In this document: in pieces, positions 19,091 through 29,358 of the stretch | Position numbering within the stretch: the first letter of the stretch is position 1 | How the letters are laid out: each line of letters opens with the position of its first letter | DNA from: Stutzerimonas stutzeri | Lineage (GTDB): Bacteria > Pseudomonadota > Gammaproteobacteria > Pseudomonadales > Pseudomonadaceae | Assembly (NCBI GenBank): GCA_019056435.1 | Contig: CP077641.1 | Span: 4,340,001-4,404,000 of the forward strand | DNA length: 64,000 bases | Direction of reading: 5' to 3' | Made by a program: the position numbers and the translations under genes | Notes under the pieces: generated by a model | What the model saw: only the letters and a program-made list of their open reading frames with translations | The model's database searches: none | Told to the model about the DNA's origin: nothing

Positions 19091-19708
19091 ATGTATCACG
19101 GGGAGAAGCTCAACGCCTGGACTCACCTGGCCGGTGCGGCGCTGGCAGTGGCCGGAACGGTCTGGTTGTTGATATTGGCCGCCCAGGATGGCGACCCCAG
19201 GAAGATCGTCAGCATGGCGATCTACGGCTTTACCCTGGTCCTGCTCTACAGCACCTCCACGCTCTATCACAGCGTGCGCGGGCGCGCGAAGGTGATCATG
19301 CAGAAGCTCGATCACCTGTCGATCTATCTCTTGATCGCCGGCAGCTACACGCCCTTCTGCCTGGTGACCCTGCGCGGCAGTTGGGGCTGGTGGCTGTTCG
19401 GCGGCGTCTGGTCGCTGGCGGTCATCGGCATGCTGCAGGAGATCAAGCCGCGCTCGGAGGCGCGCGTGCTGTCGATCGTCATCTACGCCGTCATGGGCTG
19501 GATCGTCATCGTCGCGGTGAAGCCCCTGCTCGCCTCCCTTGGCAGCGCGGGATTCACCTGGCTGGTGGGTGGTGGCGTCGCCTATACGGTGGGCATCCTC
19601 TTCTTCGCCTATGACCAACGTTTCCGCCACTGGCATGGCATCTGGCACCTGTTCGTCATAGCCGGCAGCCTGCTGCATTTCGTGGCGATCCTGCGCTACG
19701 TCGTGTAA
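19091..19708 (+). CDS. trhA: Hemolysin III/TrhA family membrane protein
   Basis: A 205-aa seven-helix membrane protein of the PAQR/hemolysin III family. The family metal-site pattern is visible as STLYHSV (about residue 60) and the C-terminal HWHGIWHLFVIAGSLLHF. E. coli TrhA (YqfA) is reported to affect membrane energetics and fluidity; toxicity implied by the hemolysin name is not supported by sequence. Its start is 10 bp after the DUF4197 stop, suggesting co-transcription. Confidence 0.85.
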   Translation: MYHGEKLNAWTHLAGAALAVAGTVWLLILAAQDGDPRKIVSMAIYGFTLVLLYSTSTLYHSVRGRAKVIMQKLDHLSIYLLIAGSYTPFCLVTLRGSWGWWLFGGVWSLAVIGMLQEIKPRSEARVLSIVIYAVMGWIVIVAVKPLLASLGSAGFTWLVGGGVAYTVGILFFAYDQRFRHWHGIWHLFVIAGSLLHFVAILRYVV

Positions 19709-19792
19709 CACGCCGCTGGCGCTCATCATGAGCGATCCACATATTCAGCTCGAAACGACCCTCTCCACGATCGGCACACCGGCCCCGCCGAG

Positions 19793-19808
19793 CTGACATT
19801 TCTGTAAG
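19793..19808 (+). promoter_or_regulatory. CopR box (near-consensus)
   Basis: CTGACA-TTTCT-GTAAG, one base from the CTGACA-N5-GTAAT motif reported, as I recall, for CopR of P. aeruginosa. It lies about 125 bp upstream of the DUF305 gene, in the leader of the copper cluster. A second, exact copy is at 22494. Confidence 0.68.
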
Positions 19809-19931
19809 CCAATCGACAGCAAACCCGCGCCGTTGCTGGTCCGCGATTGGGGGAACGACCCATCGGCATCCTGGTCAGGTTTAGAACAACACACGCAATG
19901 TCTTGTTACCTACCGACGATAAGGATGAACG

Positions 19932-20384
19932 ATGAACAACTACGCCCGCTTCGGCGCGATGATCGCCACATCCACGCTGGTCATGTTCGGATTGATGTAT
20001 CTGAACACCTATCAACTGGACCACATCTTCTTCAGCGAGACGCGCGCGTACATGGCGCTGGTCATGGGGGCGGCCATGGCGTTCATCATGCTGGCCTTCA
20101 TGCTCGGCATGTATCAGAAACGCAACGTCAACATTGCAATCTTCGCCGGCAGCGTGGTGCTGTTCGCCACCGCCCTCTGGCTGGTGCGCAGCCAGCAGAC
20201 CGTAGACCAGGTCTCGTACATGAAGGCGATGATCCCGCACCACTCGATTGCCATCATGACGAGCGAGCGCGCCACCATCACCGACCCGCGCGTGCGCGAA
20301 CTGGCCGACGGCATCATCCAGTCGCAGCGGGAAGAGATCGCCCAGATGAAGCAGCTGATCCAGGAACTCGAAGGCAATGACTGA
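19932..20384 (+). CDS. DUF305 membrane protein of copper cluster
   Basis: A 150-aa protein with three hydrophobic segments in the first 90 residues (for example FGAMIATSTLVMFGLMYL) and a C-terminal DUF305 helical domain with YMKAMIPHHSIAIMTSERA. The MIPHH motif and nearby methionines are typical of the ferritin-like DUF305 fold found with copper-resistance genes. A CopR-type box lies upstream and copS converges 10 bp downstream. A periplasmic or membrane copper-binding role is inferred. Confidence 0.8.
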   Translation: MNNYARFGAMIATSTLVMFGLMYLNTYQLDHIFFSETRAYMALVMGAAMAFIMLAFMLGMYQKRNVNIAIFAGSVVLFATALWLVRSQQTVDQVSYMKAMIPHHSIAIMTSERATITDPRVRELADGIIQSQREEIAQMKQLIQELEGND

Positions 20385-20393
20385 CGCTCAGCA

Positions 20394-21752
20394 CTAACCG
20401 CCAGCGCGGAACAGAATTTTGAAATCGGTCCATCCGTCCTGGCTGCTGCAGCTGATCTCACCACGGTGCGCCTCGATGATCGAACGGGTGATCGCCAGCC
20501 CCAGCCCGGCATTGTTCGGGCTACCTTCGCGGCGTGCCGGGTCGACCCGGTAGAAGCGATCGAACAACCGTGGCAGATGCTGAGCCGGAATGGTCGCGCC
20601 CGGGTTGCCAACGCTCAGCGCGACGCCAGCATCGCCGGTCTCGATCACGACACGAATCACCCCGCCATCGGGTGTGTAGCGCAGCGCGTTGGAGAGCAGG
20701 TTGGACAGCGCTCGGTGCAGCATCGCGGCGTCGCCCTGAAGGCTCGCTGCGCCAGTCAGCTGGATCTGCACGCCGCGGTCGTCCGCGGTCATCTGGTAGA
20801 ACTCGATCAGCTGCTCGCAAAGCGCGCGCAGGTCGATGAGACCTGTTTCCGGAGTGATCAGCCCGTTGTCGGCCTTGGCCAGGAAGAGCATGTCGTCGAT
20901 CATCCGCGCCATCCGGCGCAATTCCTCCAGGTTGGAATAGAGGGTTTCCTGGTACTCCTCGCGACTGCGCGCCCGGGTCAGGACCACTTCGGTGTGCGTC
21001 ATGAGGTTGGATACCGGCGTGCGCAGCTCGTGGGCGATGTCCGCGGAGAAGTTGGACAACCGCACGAAGGCCTCCTCCAACCGGGCCAGCATCGCATTGA
21101 AGGCCAGCACCAGTTGCCGCAGCTCGGCGGGCACCGACTCGGCCGGAATACGTTCGGTCAGTGACTTGGCCGACACCGAGGCGGCAACCTGCGTGACCTC
21201 GCGCAATGGACGCAGGCCGCTGCGCGCCAGGAACCAGCCAAGCACCCCGCTGCCCAGTACGCACAACAGCCAGGCGCCCCAGAGCCAGCCCGTGAGGGTG
21301 CGAAAGAACAACCGATGAGTGGTGACGTCCAGCGCCAGCTCGACACTCAGCGGCTGCCCCGTCACCATCATGACCTCCGCCCGATGACGCCACACGCGCG
21401 GGCCACCCGAAGCCGGCTGCACCGCATGTACATGGCCGCCTGGCAGGGAAGCGCCACCGCGAGCGGCGAAGCGCACCTGCCCCTGGGCGTCGACGATGCG
21501 CACGGACAGGTCGCTGTGGCCGCCCAGCAGCGCCTGCAGTTGCGGCTGCAGCCGGTCGAACCCGGACAGGTCATCCAGCGTCTGCAGCAGTTCGCGACTG
21601 GCATGGAGTTTTTCTTCCAGCGTCTGCCGGTCCAGGTCATCGAAGTGATGCTGGCTCAGCTGGTGGAAGAACACGCCCGCCGCACCGAGCACACCGGACA
21701 CCGCCAGCATGAACATCAGGCTGAGCCGCGCGGTCAACGACAGCCGCTTCAT
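20394..21752 (-). CDS. copS: Copper-responsive sensor histidine kinase CopS
   Basis: A 452-aa heavy-metal sensor kinase. Membrane segment 1 is at residues 10-30, followed by a periplasmic sensor of about 130 residues, membrane segment 2 near 155, and HAMP. The phosphorylated histidine is in [14 protein letters not shown]. The ATP-binding N, G1 and G2 boxes include [16 protein letters not shown] and NNAGLGLAI. Its start overlaps the copR stop by ATGA. It senses periplasmic Cu and acts through CopR. CusS-like function is equivalent; silver response cannot be excluded. Confidence 0.9.
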   Translation of the reverse strand: MKRLSLTARLSLMFMLAVSGVLGAAGVFFHQLSQHHFDDLDRQTLEEKLHASRELLQTLDDLSGFDRLQPQLQALLGGHSDLSVRIVDAQGQVRFAARGGASLPGGHVHAVQPASGGPRVWRHRAEVMMVTGQPLSVELALDVTTHRLFFRTLTGWLWGAWLLCVLGSGVLGWFLARSGLRPLREVTQVAASVSAKSLTERIPAESVPAELRQLVLAFNAMLARLEEAFVRLSNFSADIAHELRTPVSNLMTHTEVVLTRARSREEYQETLYSNLEELRRMARMIDDMLFLAKADNGLITPETGLIDLRALCEQLIEFYQMTADDRGVQIQLTGAASLQGDAAMLHRALSNLLSNALRYTPDGGVIRVVIETGDAGVALSVGNPGATIPAQHLPRLFDRFYRVDPARREGSPNNAGLGLAITRSIIEAHRGEISCSSQDGWTDFKILFRAGG

Positions 21753-22432
21753 GCGGCGTCCGGATCATCGAGCAGGTAGCCCATGCCACGCGCGGTGTGG
21801 ATCAGCTTCGGTTCGAAGCCGTCGTCGATCTTCGCGCGCAGCCGCCGGATCGCGACCTCGATGACATTGGTGTCGCTGTCGAAATTCATGTCCCAGACCT
21901 GCGAAGCTATCAGTGACTTGGGCAGCACCTCGCCCCGCCGGCGCAACAGGAGCTCGAGCAGGGCGAACTCCTTGGCGGTCAGGTCGATGCGCTGGCCAGC
22001 CCGCACCGCGCGACGCTTGAGCAGGTCGACCTCCAGGTCGGCGATCTTCAGCTGGGTTTGCAGCGCCGCCGCGTTGCCACGCCTGAGCAGCGTGCGCACC
22101 CGCGCCAGCAATTCTGAAAAGGCGAAGGGCTTGACCAGGTAATCGTCGGCGCCGAGCTCCAGACCGCGGACACGGTCCTCCACGCGGTCCCGCGCGGTCA
22201 GGAACAGCACCGGCAGCTCGTGACCGGCGGCCCGCACCAGGCGCAGCACTTCCCAGCCATCGAGGCCGGGCATCATCACGTCGAGGATCAAGAGGTCGTA
22301 AGGCGCGCTCAGCACCAGTTGCAGCGCGTCGGTGCCCGTGGTGACGCGATCGACGGTGAACCCGGCCTCGCTCAGGCCCTGCTGCAGGTACATCCCGGTT
22401 TTCGGCTCGTCTTCGGCGACCAGCAGTTTCAT
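21749..22432 (-). CDS. copR: Copper response regulator CopR
   Basis: OmpR-family regulator (227 aa) with an N-terminal receiver ([13 protein letters not shown]; phospho-acceptor Asp in [15 protein letters not shown] near residue 51; Lys in [12 protein letters not shown]) and a C-terminal winged helix with [13 protein letters not shown]. The start [10 protein letters not shown] was chosen; the open frame extends 60 bases upstream into the promoter. An exact CopR box lies about 60 bp upstream between copR and the divergent copZ operon, suggesting self-regulation. Confidence 0.92.
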   Translation of the reverse strand: MKLLVAEDEPKTGMYLQQGLSEAGFTVDRVTTGTDALQLVLSAPYDLLILDVMMPGLDGWEVLRLVRAAGHELPVLFLTARDRVEDRVRGLELGADDYLVKPFAFSELLARVRTLLRRGNAAALQTQLKIADLEVDLLKRRAVRAGQRIDLTAKEFALLELLLRRRGEVLPKSLIASQVWDMNFDSDTNVIEVAIRRLRAKIDDGFEPKLIHTARGMGYLLDDPDAA

Positions 22433-22493
22433 CGCATCGTCCTCTCTGCTCTGGCCCCGGAGTGTGCCGCGAACCGTCCCGGCGGGCCACAAG

Positions 22494-22509
22494 CTGACAG
22501 AAAAGTAAT
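22494..22509. promoter_or_regulatory. CopR box (exact consensus)
   Basis: CTGACA-GAAAA-GTAAT, an exact fit to CTGACA-N5-GTAAT. It sits in the copR-copZ divergent region, about 62 bp before copR and 143 bp before copZ, so it may serve both directions. Confidence 0.75.
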
Positions 22510-22578
22510 CTTCCGCTCAGCTTGCCGAAAGCCTTGTCGCGCTATGGTCGGGCCAAGAAAGCACCTGGCGTGCAGCGC

Positions 22579-22609
22579 TTGACCTTGCCATAAGGGCAAG
22601 GTCGAAGAT
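22579..22609 (+). promoter_or_regulatory. MerR/CueR-type promoter and operator for copZ operon
   Basis: A perfect 8-bp dyad ACCTTGCC-ATAAG-GGCAAGGT (22582-22602) is placed between a -35 TTGACC (22579-22584) and a weak -10 GAAGAT (22604-22609) with a 19-bp spacer. The long spacer and the dyad position are the hallmark of MerR-family activation; the ACCTTGCC half site is CueR-like. No cueR is in the window. Confidence 0.8.
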
Positions 22610-22651
22610 GCGGATCAGCCGGAATAGGCCGGCGGTTCTGCGGAGGTTTTC

Positions 22652-22917
22652 ATGAGCACCACGACAGTCCTTCAGGTTCAGGGCATGACCTGTGGTTCCT
22701 GCGTTCGCCACGTCACGCAGGCGTTGACGCCACTGGCTGGCGTCGAGGTGGTAGAGGTGGATTTCAAGGGTGGGCTGGTGCGTGTCGAGGGCAATCCCGA
22801 CGTCGCCACGCTGCTCGAAACATTGGCCGATGCCGGCTACCCGTCAGCGCTCGCCAACGGCACCCGTCCGGCGCAGCGCCGAAAGGCGGCTGTGGCAGCG
22901 GCTGCGGTTGTCGCTGA
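22652..22917 (+). CDS. copZ: Copper chaperone CopZ (HMA domain), frameshifted at C terminus as given
   Basis: A small cytoplasmic copper carrier with the metal site GMTCGSCVRHV at about residues 11-21. The HMA fold ends near residue 65. As written the frame runs on to 23032 with a low-complexity tail over the next gene. Shifting by one missing base at about 22862-22880 gives a cysteine-rich tail GGCGSGCGCR and stop at 22917, the kind of tail seen on pseudomonad CopZ proteins (88 aa). A GGAGG box precedes the ATG. It leads the copZ-DUF411-copA-copB-cytochrome operon under a CueR-type promoter. Confidence 0.8.
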
Positions 22918-22940
22918 TCGATTCATCCGGAGTGCTTCCC

Positions 22941-23384
22941 ATGCGATACACAGCTTCGAAACTCACCCTCATCGCCGCGCTGCTGGTGGCTGGCGGCGCT
23001 CAGGCTGCGCAGGTCATCGATGTCCACCGTGACGCGAACTGCGGCTGCTGCAAGGACTGGATCACCTACCTCGAAACCAACGGGTTCGAGGTACGCGACC
23101 ACGTCGAGCAGGACATGAGCGCGGTCAAGCAGCGCCTGGGCGTGGCGCCCCGCCTGGGTTCGTGCCACACCGGCGTGATCGACGGAAAGTTCATCGAGGG
23201 CCATGTCCCGGTCGCGCAGATCCACGAGCTGCAGCAGCGACAGGATCTGGTCGGCGTAGCCGCACCGGGGATGCCGGCAGGCTCGCCGGGAATGGATTAT
23301 GGCCAGCCGGCCCAGGCCTACCAGGTCATCGGCCTGACGCACGCCGGCAAGGATGTGGTGCTCGCCGACTATCCGGCGAAGTGA
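22941..23384 (+). CDS. DUF411 periplasmic metal-binding protein
   Basis: A 147-aa secreted protein with signal peptide LIAALLVAGGAQAAQ and the DUF411 metal site DANCGCCKDWITYLETNGF. Other conserved parts are GSCHTGVIDGKFIEGHVP and PGMPAGSPGM. DUF411 proteins occur in copper-resistance operons, and the CGCC motif suggests copper binding. It lies between copZ and copA. The start MRYTASKL is in frame and gives a proper signal sequence. Confidence 0.85.
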   Translation: MRYTASKLTLIAALLVAGGAQAAQVIDVHRDANCGCCKDWITYLETNGFEVRDHVEQDMSAVKQRLGVAPRLGSCHTGVIDGKFIEGHVPVAQIHELQQRQDLVGVAAPGMPAGSPGMDYGQPAQAYQVIGLTHAGKDVVLADYPAK

Positions 23385-23452
23385 GACGCCGTCCGGGTGC
23401 TGCTGACGCGCTCCCGGACGATCCGATGACATCAGGAACAGACAGGCCGCCA

Positions 23453-25288
23453 ATGCCGACCAACGCTTCCCGCCGAACCTTCGTCAAGAGCCTCGCCGCG
23501 ACCGGTGCCGTCGCCGGTCTGGGGCTCTGGCGCCAGCCCGTCTGGGCGCTGACCAGCCCCGGCCAGCCGACGGTGCTCAGCGGCACCGAATTCGACCTGA
23601 CCATCGAGGCGATGACGGTCGACTACACCGGGCGTCAGCGCACCGCCATGGCCATCAACGGCAGCATTCCCGGCCCACTGCTTCGCTGGCGCGAGGGTGA
23701 CACCGTGACCCTGCGCGTGCGTAACCGCCTGCCGCAGGATACCTCGATCCACTGGCACGGCATCCTGCTGCCGGCCAACATGGACGGCGTGCCCGGCTTC
23801 AGCTTCGCCGGCATCGCGCCGGACGGCATGTACGAGTACCGTTTCAAGGTCACACAGAGCGGCACCTACTGGTACCACAGCCATTCCGCATTCCAGGAGC
23901 AGCTCGGCGTCTACGGCCCGCTGATCATCGATCCCGAGGAGCCGGAGCCGTTTGCCTACGAACGCGACTATGTGGTGTTCCTCTCCGACTGGACCGACGA
24001 GAGCCCGGCGCGCGTGCTGGCCAAGCTGAAGAAGCAGTCCGACTACTACAACCAGGGCCGCCGCACGGTTGGCGATTTCATCAACGATGTCGCCGATCAG
24101 GGCTGGCGCAAGACCTTCAGCGATCGCTGGGCCTGGGCGAAGATGAACATGTCGCCCACCGATCTGGCCGACGTCAGCGGCGCAACCTACACCTACCTGC
24201 TGAACGGCCAGGCGCCGGACGGCAACTGGACCGGGCTGTTCCAGCCGGGCGAACGCATCCGCCTGCGCCTGATCAACGGCTCGGCGATGAGCTATTTCGA
24301 CTTCCGTATTCCCGGCCTCAAACTCACCGTGGTCGCCGCCGACGGGCAGAACGTCGAGCCGGTAAAGGTCGATGAGGTGCGCCTGGCCGTGGCGGAAACC
24401 CTCGACGTGATCGTCGAGCCGGACGGCAGCCAGGACGCCTACACACTGTTCGCCCAGGCCATGGACCGCAGCGGCTACGCCCGTGGCACCCTGGCCGTGC
24501 GTGATGGTTTGCAGGCGCCGGTGCCCGAGCCCGATCCACGCCCCGAACTGAGCATGGAAGACATGGGCCATGGCGATCATTCCGCCCATGGCCAGGCTGC
24601 TGCGCCTGTGCAGAGCGACGATCCTCACGCCGGACACGGCGACATGAATCACGGCGCGATGAACCAGAGCCAGATGGACCACGCCGCCATGGGCCACGGC
24701 TCGTCCGGCAGCGGCATGCAGGCGCATCCGGCCAGCGAAACCGACAACCCGCTGGTGGACATGCAGACCATGATGCCGGTGCCCAAGCTGGATGACCCGG
24801 GCATCGGCCTGCGCGACAACGGCCGGCGCGTGCTGACCTACGCCGACCTGCGCAGCACCTTCGCCGACCCGGATGGCCGCGAGCCGGGCCGCACCATCGA
24901 ACTGCACCTGACCGGCCACATGGAGCGCTTCGCCTGGTCGTTCGACGGCATTCCCTTCGCCGACGCCGAACCGATCCGCCTCCGGTACGGCGAGCGGGTG
25001 CGCTTCGTGCTGGTCAACGACACCATGATGCACCACCCCATTCATCTGCACGGACTGTGGAGCGATCTGGAGGACGAACACGGCAACTTCCAGGTGCGCA
25101 AGCACACCATCGACATGCCACCGGGTTCGAAACGCAGCTACCGGGTCACCGCCGACGCCCTCGGCCGCTGGGCCTACCACTGCCACATGCTGATGCACAT
25201 GGACCTCGGGATGTTCCGTGAAGTCCGTGTCGAAGAAGCTGCCAACGTCACTTCAGCGCCCGAGCAGGAGCACCCGCATGACCACTAG
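23453..25288 (+). CDS. copA: Periplasmic multicopper oxidase CopA
   Basis: A copper-resistance oxidase of about 611 aa that oxidises Cu(I) and binds copper in the periplasm. The Tat signal is SRRTFVKSLAATGAVAGLGL. Copper ligands appear as SIHWHGIL and WYHSHSAFQEQ in domain 1 and as HPIHLHG and HCHMLMHM in domain 3. A Met/His-rich insert (GHGDHSAHG, GDMNHGAMNQSQMDH) spans about residues 360-425. Start chosen at 23453; an in-frame ATG at 23426 would add nine residues. Its end overlaps copB by 11 bp. This is the Pco/Cop oxidase, not the CopA P-type ATPase. Confidence 0.93.
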   Translation: MPTNASRRTFVKSLAATGAVAGLGLWRQPVWALTSPGQPTVLSGTEFDLTIEAMTVDYTGRQRTAMAINGSIPGPLLRWREGDTVTLRVRNRLPQDTSIHWHGILLPANMDGVPGFSFAGIAPDGMYEYRFKVTQSGTYWYHSHSAFQEQLGVYGPLIIDPEEPEPFAYERDYVVFLSDWTDESPARVLAKLKKQSDYYNQGRRTVGDFINDVADQGWRKTFSDRWAWAKMNMSPTDLADVSGATYTYLLNGQAPDGNWTGLFQPGERIRLRLINGSAMSYFDFRIPGLKLTVVAADGQNVEPVKVDEVRLAVAETLDVIVEPDGSQDAYTLFAQAMDRSGYARGTLAVRDGLQAPVPEPDPRPELSMEDMGHGDHSAHGQAAAPVQSDDPHAGHGDMNHGAMNQSQMDHAAMGHGSSGSGMQAHPASETDNPLVDMQTMMPVPKLDDPGIGLRDNGRRVLTYADLRSTFADPDGREPGRTIELHLTGHMERFAWSFDGIPFADAEPIRLRYGERVRFVLVNDTMMHHPIHLHGLWSDLEDEHGNFQVRKHTIDMPPGSKRSYRVTADALGRWAYHCHMLMHMDLGMFREVRVEEAANVTSAPEQEHPHDH

Positions 25289-26160
25289 GATCGCGGCGAT
25301 CATCGCCCTCTCCTTGCTGCTCCCCTGAGCCTGGCGCAGCAAGGCCCGGACCACAGCGGACACGTCCATCGCCCGGCCCAGGACAACGGCGGCCACGCCG
25401 CTCACCCACCTGCGCAGCCGCCCGCCACGGGCATCCCGCCGGGGCAGGCAACGCGCCCGCCGGTTCCGACGATCCGGCCCGAGGACCGGGTGGCCGCCTT
25501 TCCTGACCTGCCCCTCACGCGATGCACCAGGGCGGCAGCAACTTCCTGTTCCTCGCCGATGAACTGGAATGGCAGGACGCCGACGAAGGCAGCGCGCTGG
25601 CCTGGGATCTATCCGGCTGGGTCGGAGGCGATATCGACCGCCTGGCCTTCCGCTCCGAAGGTGAGCGTACCAATGGCCACACCGAGGAAGCCGAACTGCA
25701 ACTGCTGTGGAGCCACGCCACCGGCCCCTGGTGGGAAACCGTCGCCGGCGTGCGCCAGGACTTCAAGCCCGGCTCGCCGCAGACCTGGGCGGCCTTCGGC
25801 GTGCAGGGCATGCCGCTGTTTGGCCTGGAAACCGAGGCCACCGCCTTTCTCGGCGAGGGCGGCCAGAGCGCACTGCGCCTGGAGGCCGAGTACGACATCC
25901 TGCTGACCCAGCGCTGGGTGCTGCAACCGACCGCCGAGCTCAACCTGCACGGGCGAAACGACGAGGCGCGTGGCGTCGGCGCCGGATTCAGCGACGCCAA
26001 TCTCGGGCTGCGCCTGCGCTACGAGATCAGCCGCCAATTCGCGCCTTATATCGGCCTGACCTGGAACCGTGCATACGGCAATACCGCTGACCTGCTGCGT
26101 GCCGAAGGCGAGGATGTCAGCGACACTCGTCTGGTCGCCGGCATCCGCTTCTGGTTCTGA
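25278..26160 (+). CDS. copB: Outer-membrane copper resistance protein CopB, two frame breaks as given
   Basis: A beta-barrel copper-resistance protein of about 294 aa. Three frames must be joined: the signal peptide ([13 protein letters not shown]) from 25278, a His/Pro-rich linker, and the barrel beginning [17 protein letters not shown] at 25522. Both joins are repaired by one extra C, in runs of four C at about 25323 and 25513. The barrel contains [21 protein letters not shown] and the C-terminal [10 protein letters not shown] with terminal aromatic F. It overlaps the copA end, as in other copAB operons. Confidence 0.87.
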
Positions 26161-26170
26161 GGCCCGACCC

Positions 26171-26821
26171 ATGAAAACAGTCCTGGCGACCTTGGCGCTG
26201 AGCACCCTGGCGGTCGCAGTCGGCGCCGCGGCGGTGGTGTATTCCGGCATCATCGATGTCGGCGCGGATTCCCCGCATAGCGCGCCGCTGAACACCGTGC
26301 TGGAGGCCACCCGCGAACGCGCCGTGGCCGTGCGCGCGCGTGACATCGAAGTGCCGACGCTGGGGTCTGCGGAGCAGATTCGTTCCGGGGCAGGCAACTA
26401 TGCGGCGATGTGCGTCGGTTGCCACCTCGCGCCCGGAGTCGCCCCGAGTGAACTGAGCCAGGGGCTCTATCCGGCGCCGCCACGCCTCGCCGAGGCCTCG
26501 GGTCACGATAACCCGGCCGCTAGCTTCTGGATCATCAAGCACGGCATCAAGTCCACCGGCATGCCGGCCTGGGGCCGGTTCATGGAGGACCAATACATCT
26601 GGTCGCTGGTGGCCTTTCTCGAACAGCTGCCCTCACTTACGCCACAGGAGTACCAGGCGCTGGTGAATTCAAGCGACGGTCACCAGCACGGCGGTGGCGA
26701 AGACGACACCCACGGCACCAGCGGCGCGCATCATGCCGACGGCGCCCCTCCGACCGAGTCCCATCAACCGGCGCAGCCTGAGGCCCATCGCCACGCCGAT
26801 GGCAGCGACCACGCCCACTGA
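26171..26821 (+). CDS. Periplasmic c-type cytochrome with His-rich tail
   Basis: A 216-aa monohaem cytochrome c. The signal or membrane anchor is at residues 1-25, the haem site is CVGCH (81-85), and GMPAWGRFMED supplies the likely methionine ligand. After the haem domain the last 50 residues are rich in His and Asp (HQHGGGEDDTHG, EAHRHADGSDHAH), which suggests metal binding. It is the last gene of the copper operon, 10 bp after copB. An electron-acceptor role for CopA is possible but only inferred. Confidence 0.82.
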   Translation: MKTVLATLALSTLAVAVGAAAVVYSGIIDVGADSPHSAPLNTVLEATRERAVAVRARDIEVPTLGSAEQIRSGAGNYAAMCVGCHLAPGVAPSELSQGLYPAPPRLAEASGHDNPAASFWIIKHGIKSTGMPAWGRFMEDQYIWSLVAFLEQLPSLTPQEYQALVNSSDGHQHGGGEDDTHGTSGAHHADGAPPTESHQPAQPEAHRHADGSDHAH

Positions 26822-26831
26822 CTGGCCGGTG

Positions 26832-29358
26832 TCATGACTGCGCCGCGCCTTTGCTGGCGTCACGCCAGTTCTGGTAGCGCGGATCCTCCCAGACGCGCCG
26901 GTGCAGGCACGACATGCCTTCCGGGTCGTTGAGCAGGCGCCAGCGGGTCGCCTCGGCCGCGCCGCGCGGCCCGGCTTCGAGCACCTCCTTCAGGCGCTGC
27001 TCGCGCAGCCGGTCCGCTGCCGCCACCGCCTTGGCGTGACGCGCCCGCGCCATGCCACAGACCAGCGCGTTGTAGATCGGGTTGACCGCGGCCATGAGAA
27101 ACCCGTCACGCAAGGCTTCGTCGGTGTTCTGCACGGTGTAGCGGTCCGTGGCGGCCAGCTCCTCGGGCGGCCGGTGCTCCTCGGGAATCAGAAACAGCTT
27201 CATCCGCCGCGTGGCCAGGCCTGGTGCGGTGCGGCTGGTCAGCACCGATACCGGCGCCGACAGCATCAGCGAGACGACGATCGGCGCCAGCCACCAGAGG
27301 AAGGCCGGATCGAGCCAGCCGACAAGGGCTGTCCAGAGCGCTCCGAGCAGCATCTGCGGGCCATGGCGTCTCAGGGCCTCGCCCCAGTGCGTCGCATTGT
27401 CAGCCCGCTGCGGCGACTTCCACTGTACCGACCAGCCGAGGAACGCTGCGGTGACGAAGACCGTGTGGAAGAGCATCCGCACCGGTGCAGCGAGCATGGA
27501 GAACAGTGTCTCCAGCAGCATCGAGAGCAGCACCCGGATACGCCCGCCGTATTCGCTCGCACCCTGTATCCAGATCAGCAAGACGCTGAGCAGCTTGGGC
27601 AGGAACAGCAGCGTCAGGGTCGCGGAGAACAGCGCGATCGCCTCCTGCGGGTGCCAGCGCGGCCATAGCGGGTAGAGCTGATTCGGCTGCAGGAAATACT
27701 CCGGCACCATCAGCGTGTGGATCGCCAGCAGGCCGGTGGAGAGAGCCAGGAAGGTGAACCACAGCGGTGCCGACAGGTACGACATGACCCCAGTCAGAAC
27801 ACGAACCGGTGCACCGTGTGCATGCCCTTGACCAGGAACAACCGGAAGTTCATCAGATTGCCGTGGCACCAGCGGCGGTCGCGCTTGAGCTCGTCGAGCA
27901 GGTTGGGCGGCAGCTCTTCGTAACTGCCCGGCAGGTCATAGGCGATCCACACGCCCCAGCCAGCGCGGCGCATCAGCGCGGCCTCGACGAAGTCGTGCGA
28001 GAGGATATCGCCCGCGAAGGACCCTTACCCGGCAGTGGCGCCAGGGCGCAATGCTCGATGAAGGGCTTCACCCGGATGATCGCGTTATGCCCCCAGTAGT
28101 GCGATTCGCCGAGTTGCCAGAAGTTGAGCCCGGCGGTAAACAGCGGGCCGTAGACACGCGTCGCGAACTGCTGCATCCGCGCATAGAGGGTATCCATGCC
28201 TGATGCCTTGGGTGCGGTCTGGATGATGCCGGCGCCCGGGTTGGCTTCCATCAGCCGGACCAGGCTGGTCAGGCAGTCGCCACTCATGACGCTGTCGGCA
28301 TCGAGCACGACCATGTAGCGGTAACTGCTGCCCCAGCGCCGGCAAAAGTCGTCGATGTTGCCGCTCTTGCGCTTCACCCGGCGACGGCGACGGCGATAGA
28401 AGATGTGGCCAAAGCCATCCACATCGCGGCACAGCTCCAGCCAGGCCTTCTGCTCGGCGACGCAGGTGTCGGGATCGTTGCTGTCGCTGAGCACGAAGAT
28501 ATCGAAATGGGCAATCTGCCCGGTGGCTTTGAGCGACTCGTAGGTGGCGCGCAGGCCCGCGAATACCCGAGGGACATCCTCGTTGGCGATCGGCATCACC
28601 AGCGCGGTGCGGGCATCGGGCGGGATCGGCTCGTCCCCCAGGGTGGTGGCCGAAATGTTGTAGCGGTCCCGCCCACGGAGCAACTGAATGAAGCCCATCA
28701 GGGCCGTCCAGAAACCGACCGAGACCCAGCAGAAGAGCAAGGCGAACAGCATCAGGATGCTGGTCTGTACCACGTAAGGCAGGATCTGCCGTGCCGATTC
28801 CTGCAACGGCTGCTGATAGACCTCCTGCAGGTCCACCAGCGCCCAGCCCTGATAGGGCAAGACCGATTTCATGTGCCAGGTGGCGACAACCGTCTGGATG
28901 AGCATGAGCAGCAGCAGGACGGTACGGCGTACGGCAGCGACCCGGCGCCAACCGGTGCGTTCGACGATGGGCGGCGTCGAGACGGTGCGATTCTTGCGCC
29001 GCAGCAACCGCCACCAGCTCAGGCGCAGGATGTTGGTGTGCCAGGGTTCGGGAACCATGCGGGTGCGCACGATCGGTGGCGTCGAGCGAATGCACACGCG
29101 GCCTTGATGGTCGCGGCCGAGGGCACCGGCCCGCTCGAGGGTGTCGTGCCAGCCAAGCCGCAATCGCGCCGCGACGCTCGACATGAAGGCGTCACCCGCA
29201 CCGTCGCGACCCTCATCCCCGGCCAGGCAGCGGTGCAGGTCGTCCAGCCCGTCGCCGGTGTCCTCCACAGCCGCTGCCAGCGTCCGCCGCTGCTCAGCTG
29301 TCAGCGGCATCCGTTCCAGGTAGCCGTCGATGACGGCAGGCGCTGCGACATTACTCAT
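26832..29358 (-). CDS. opgH: Periplasmic glucan glucosyltransferase OpgH, two frame breaks as given
   Basis: Inner-membrane GT2 enzyme (about 842 aa repaired) that elongates the beta-1,2 backbone of osmoregulated periplasmic glucans. The N-terminal 460 residues read from 29358 include membrane segments, [16 protein letters not shown] and DADSVMSGD. The frame slips near 28020 (three-G run on the coding strand) and near 27807. The middle piece has [15 protein letters not shown] and [10 protein letters not shown], and the C-terminal membrane segments run to 26832. Both slips need one added base. It overlaps opgG by 8 bp. Confidence 0.9.

Noticed and set aside
19091..19708. Hemolysin III homologue as a virulence toxin
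   Set aside because: The sequence is an ordinary seven-helix PAQR-type membrane protein with no toxin context.
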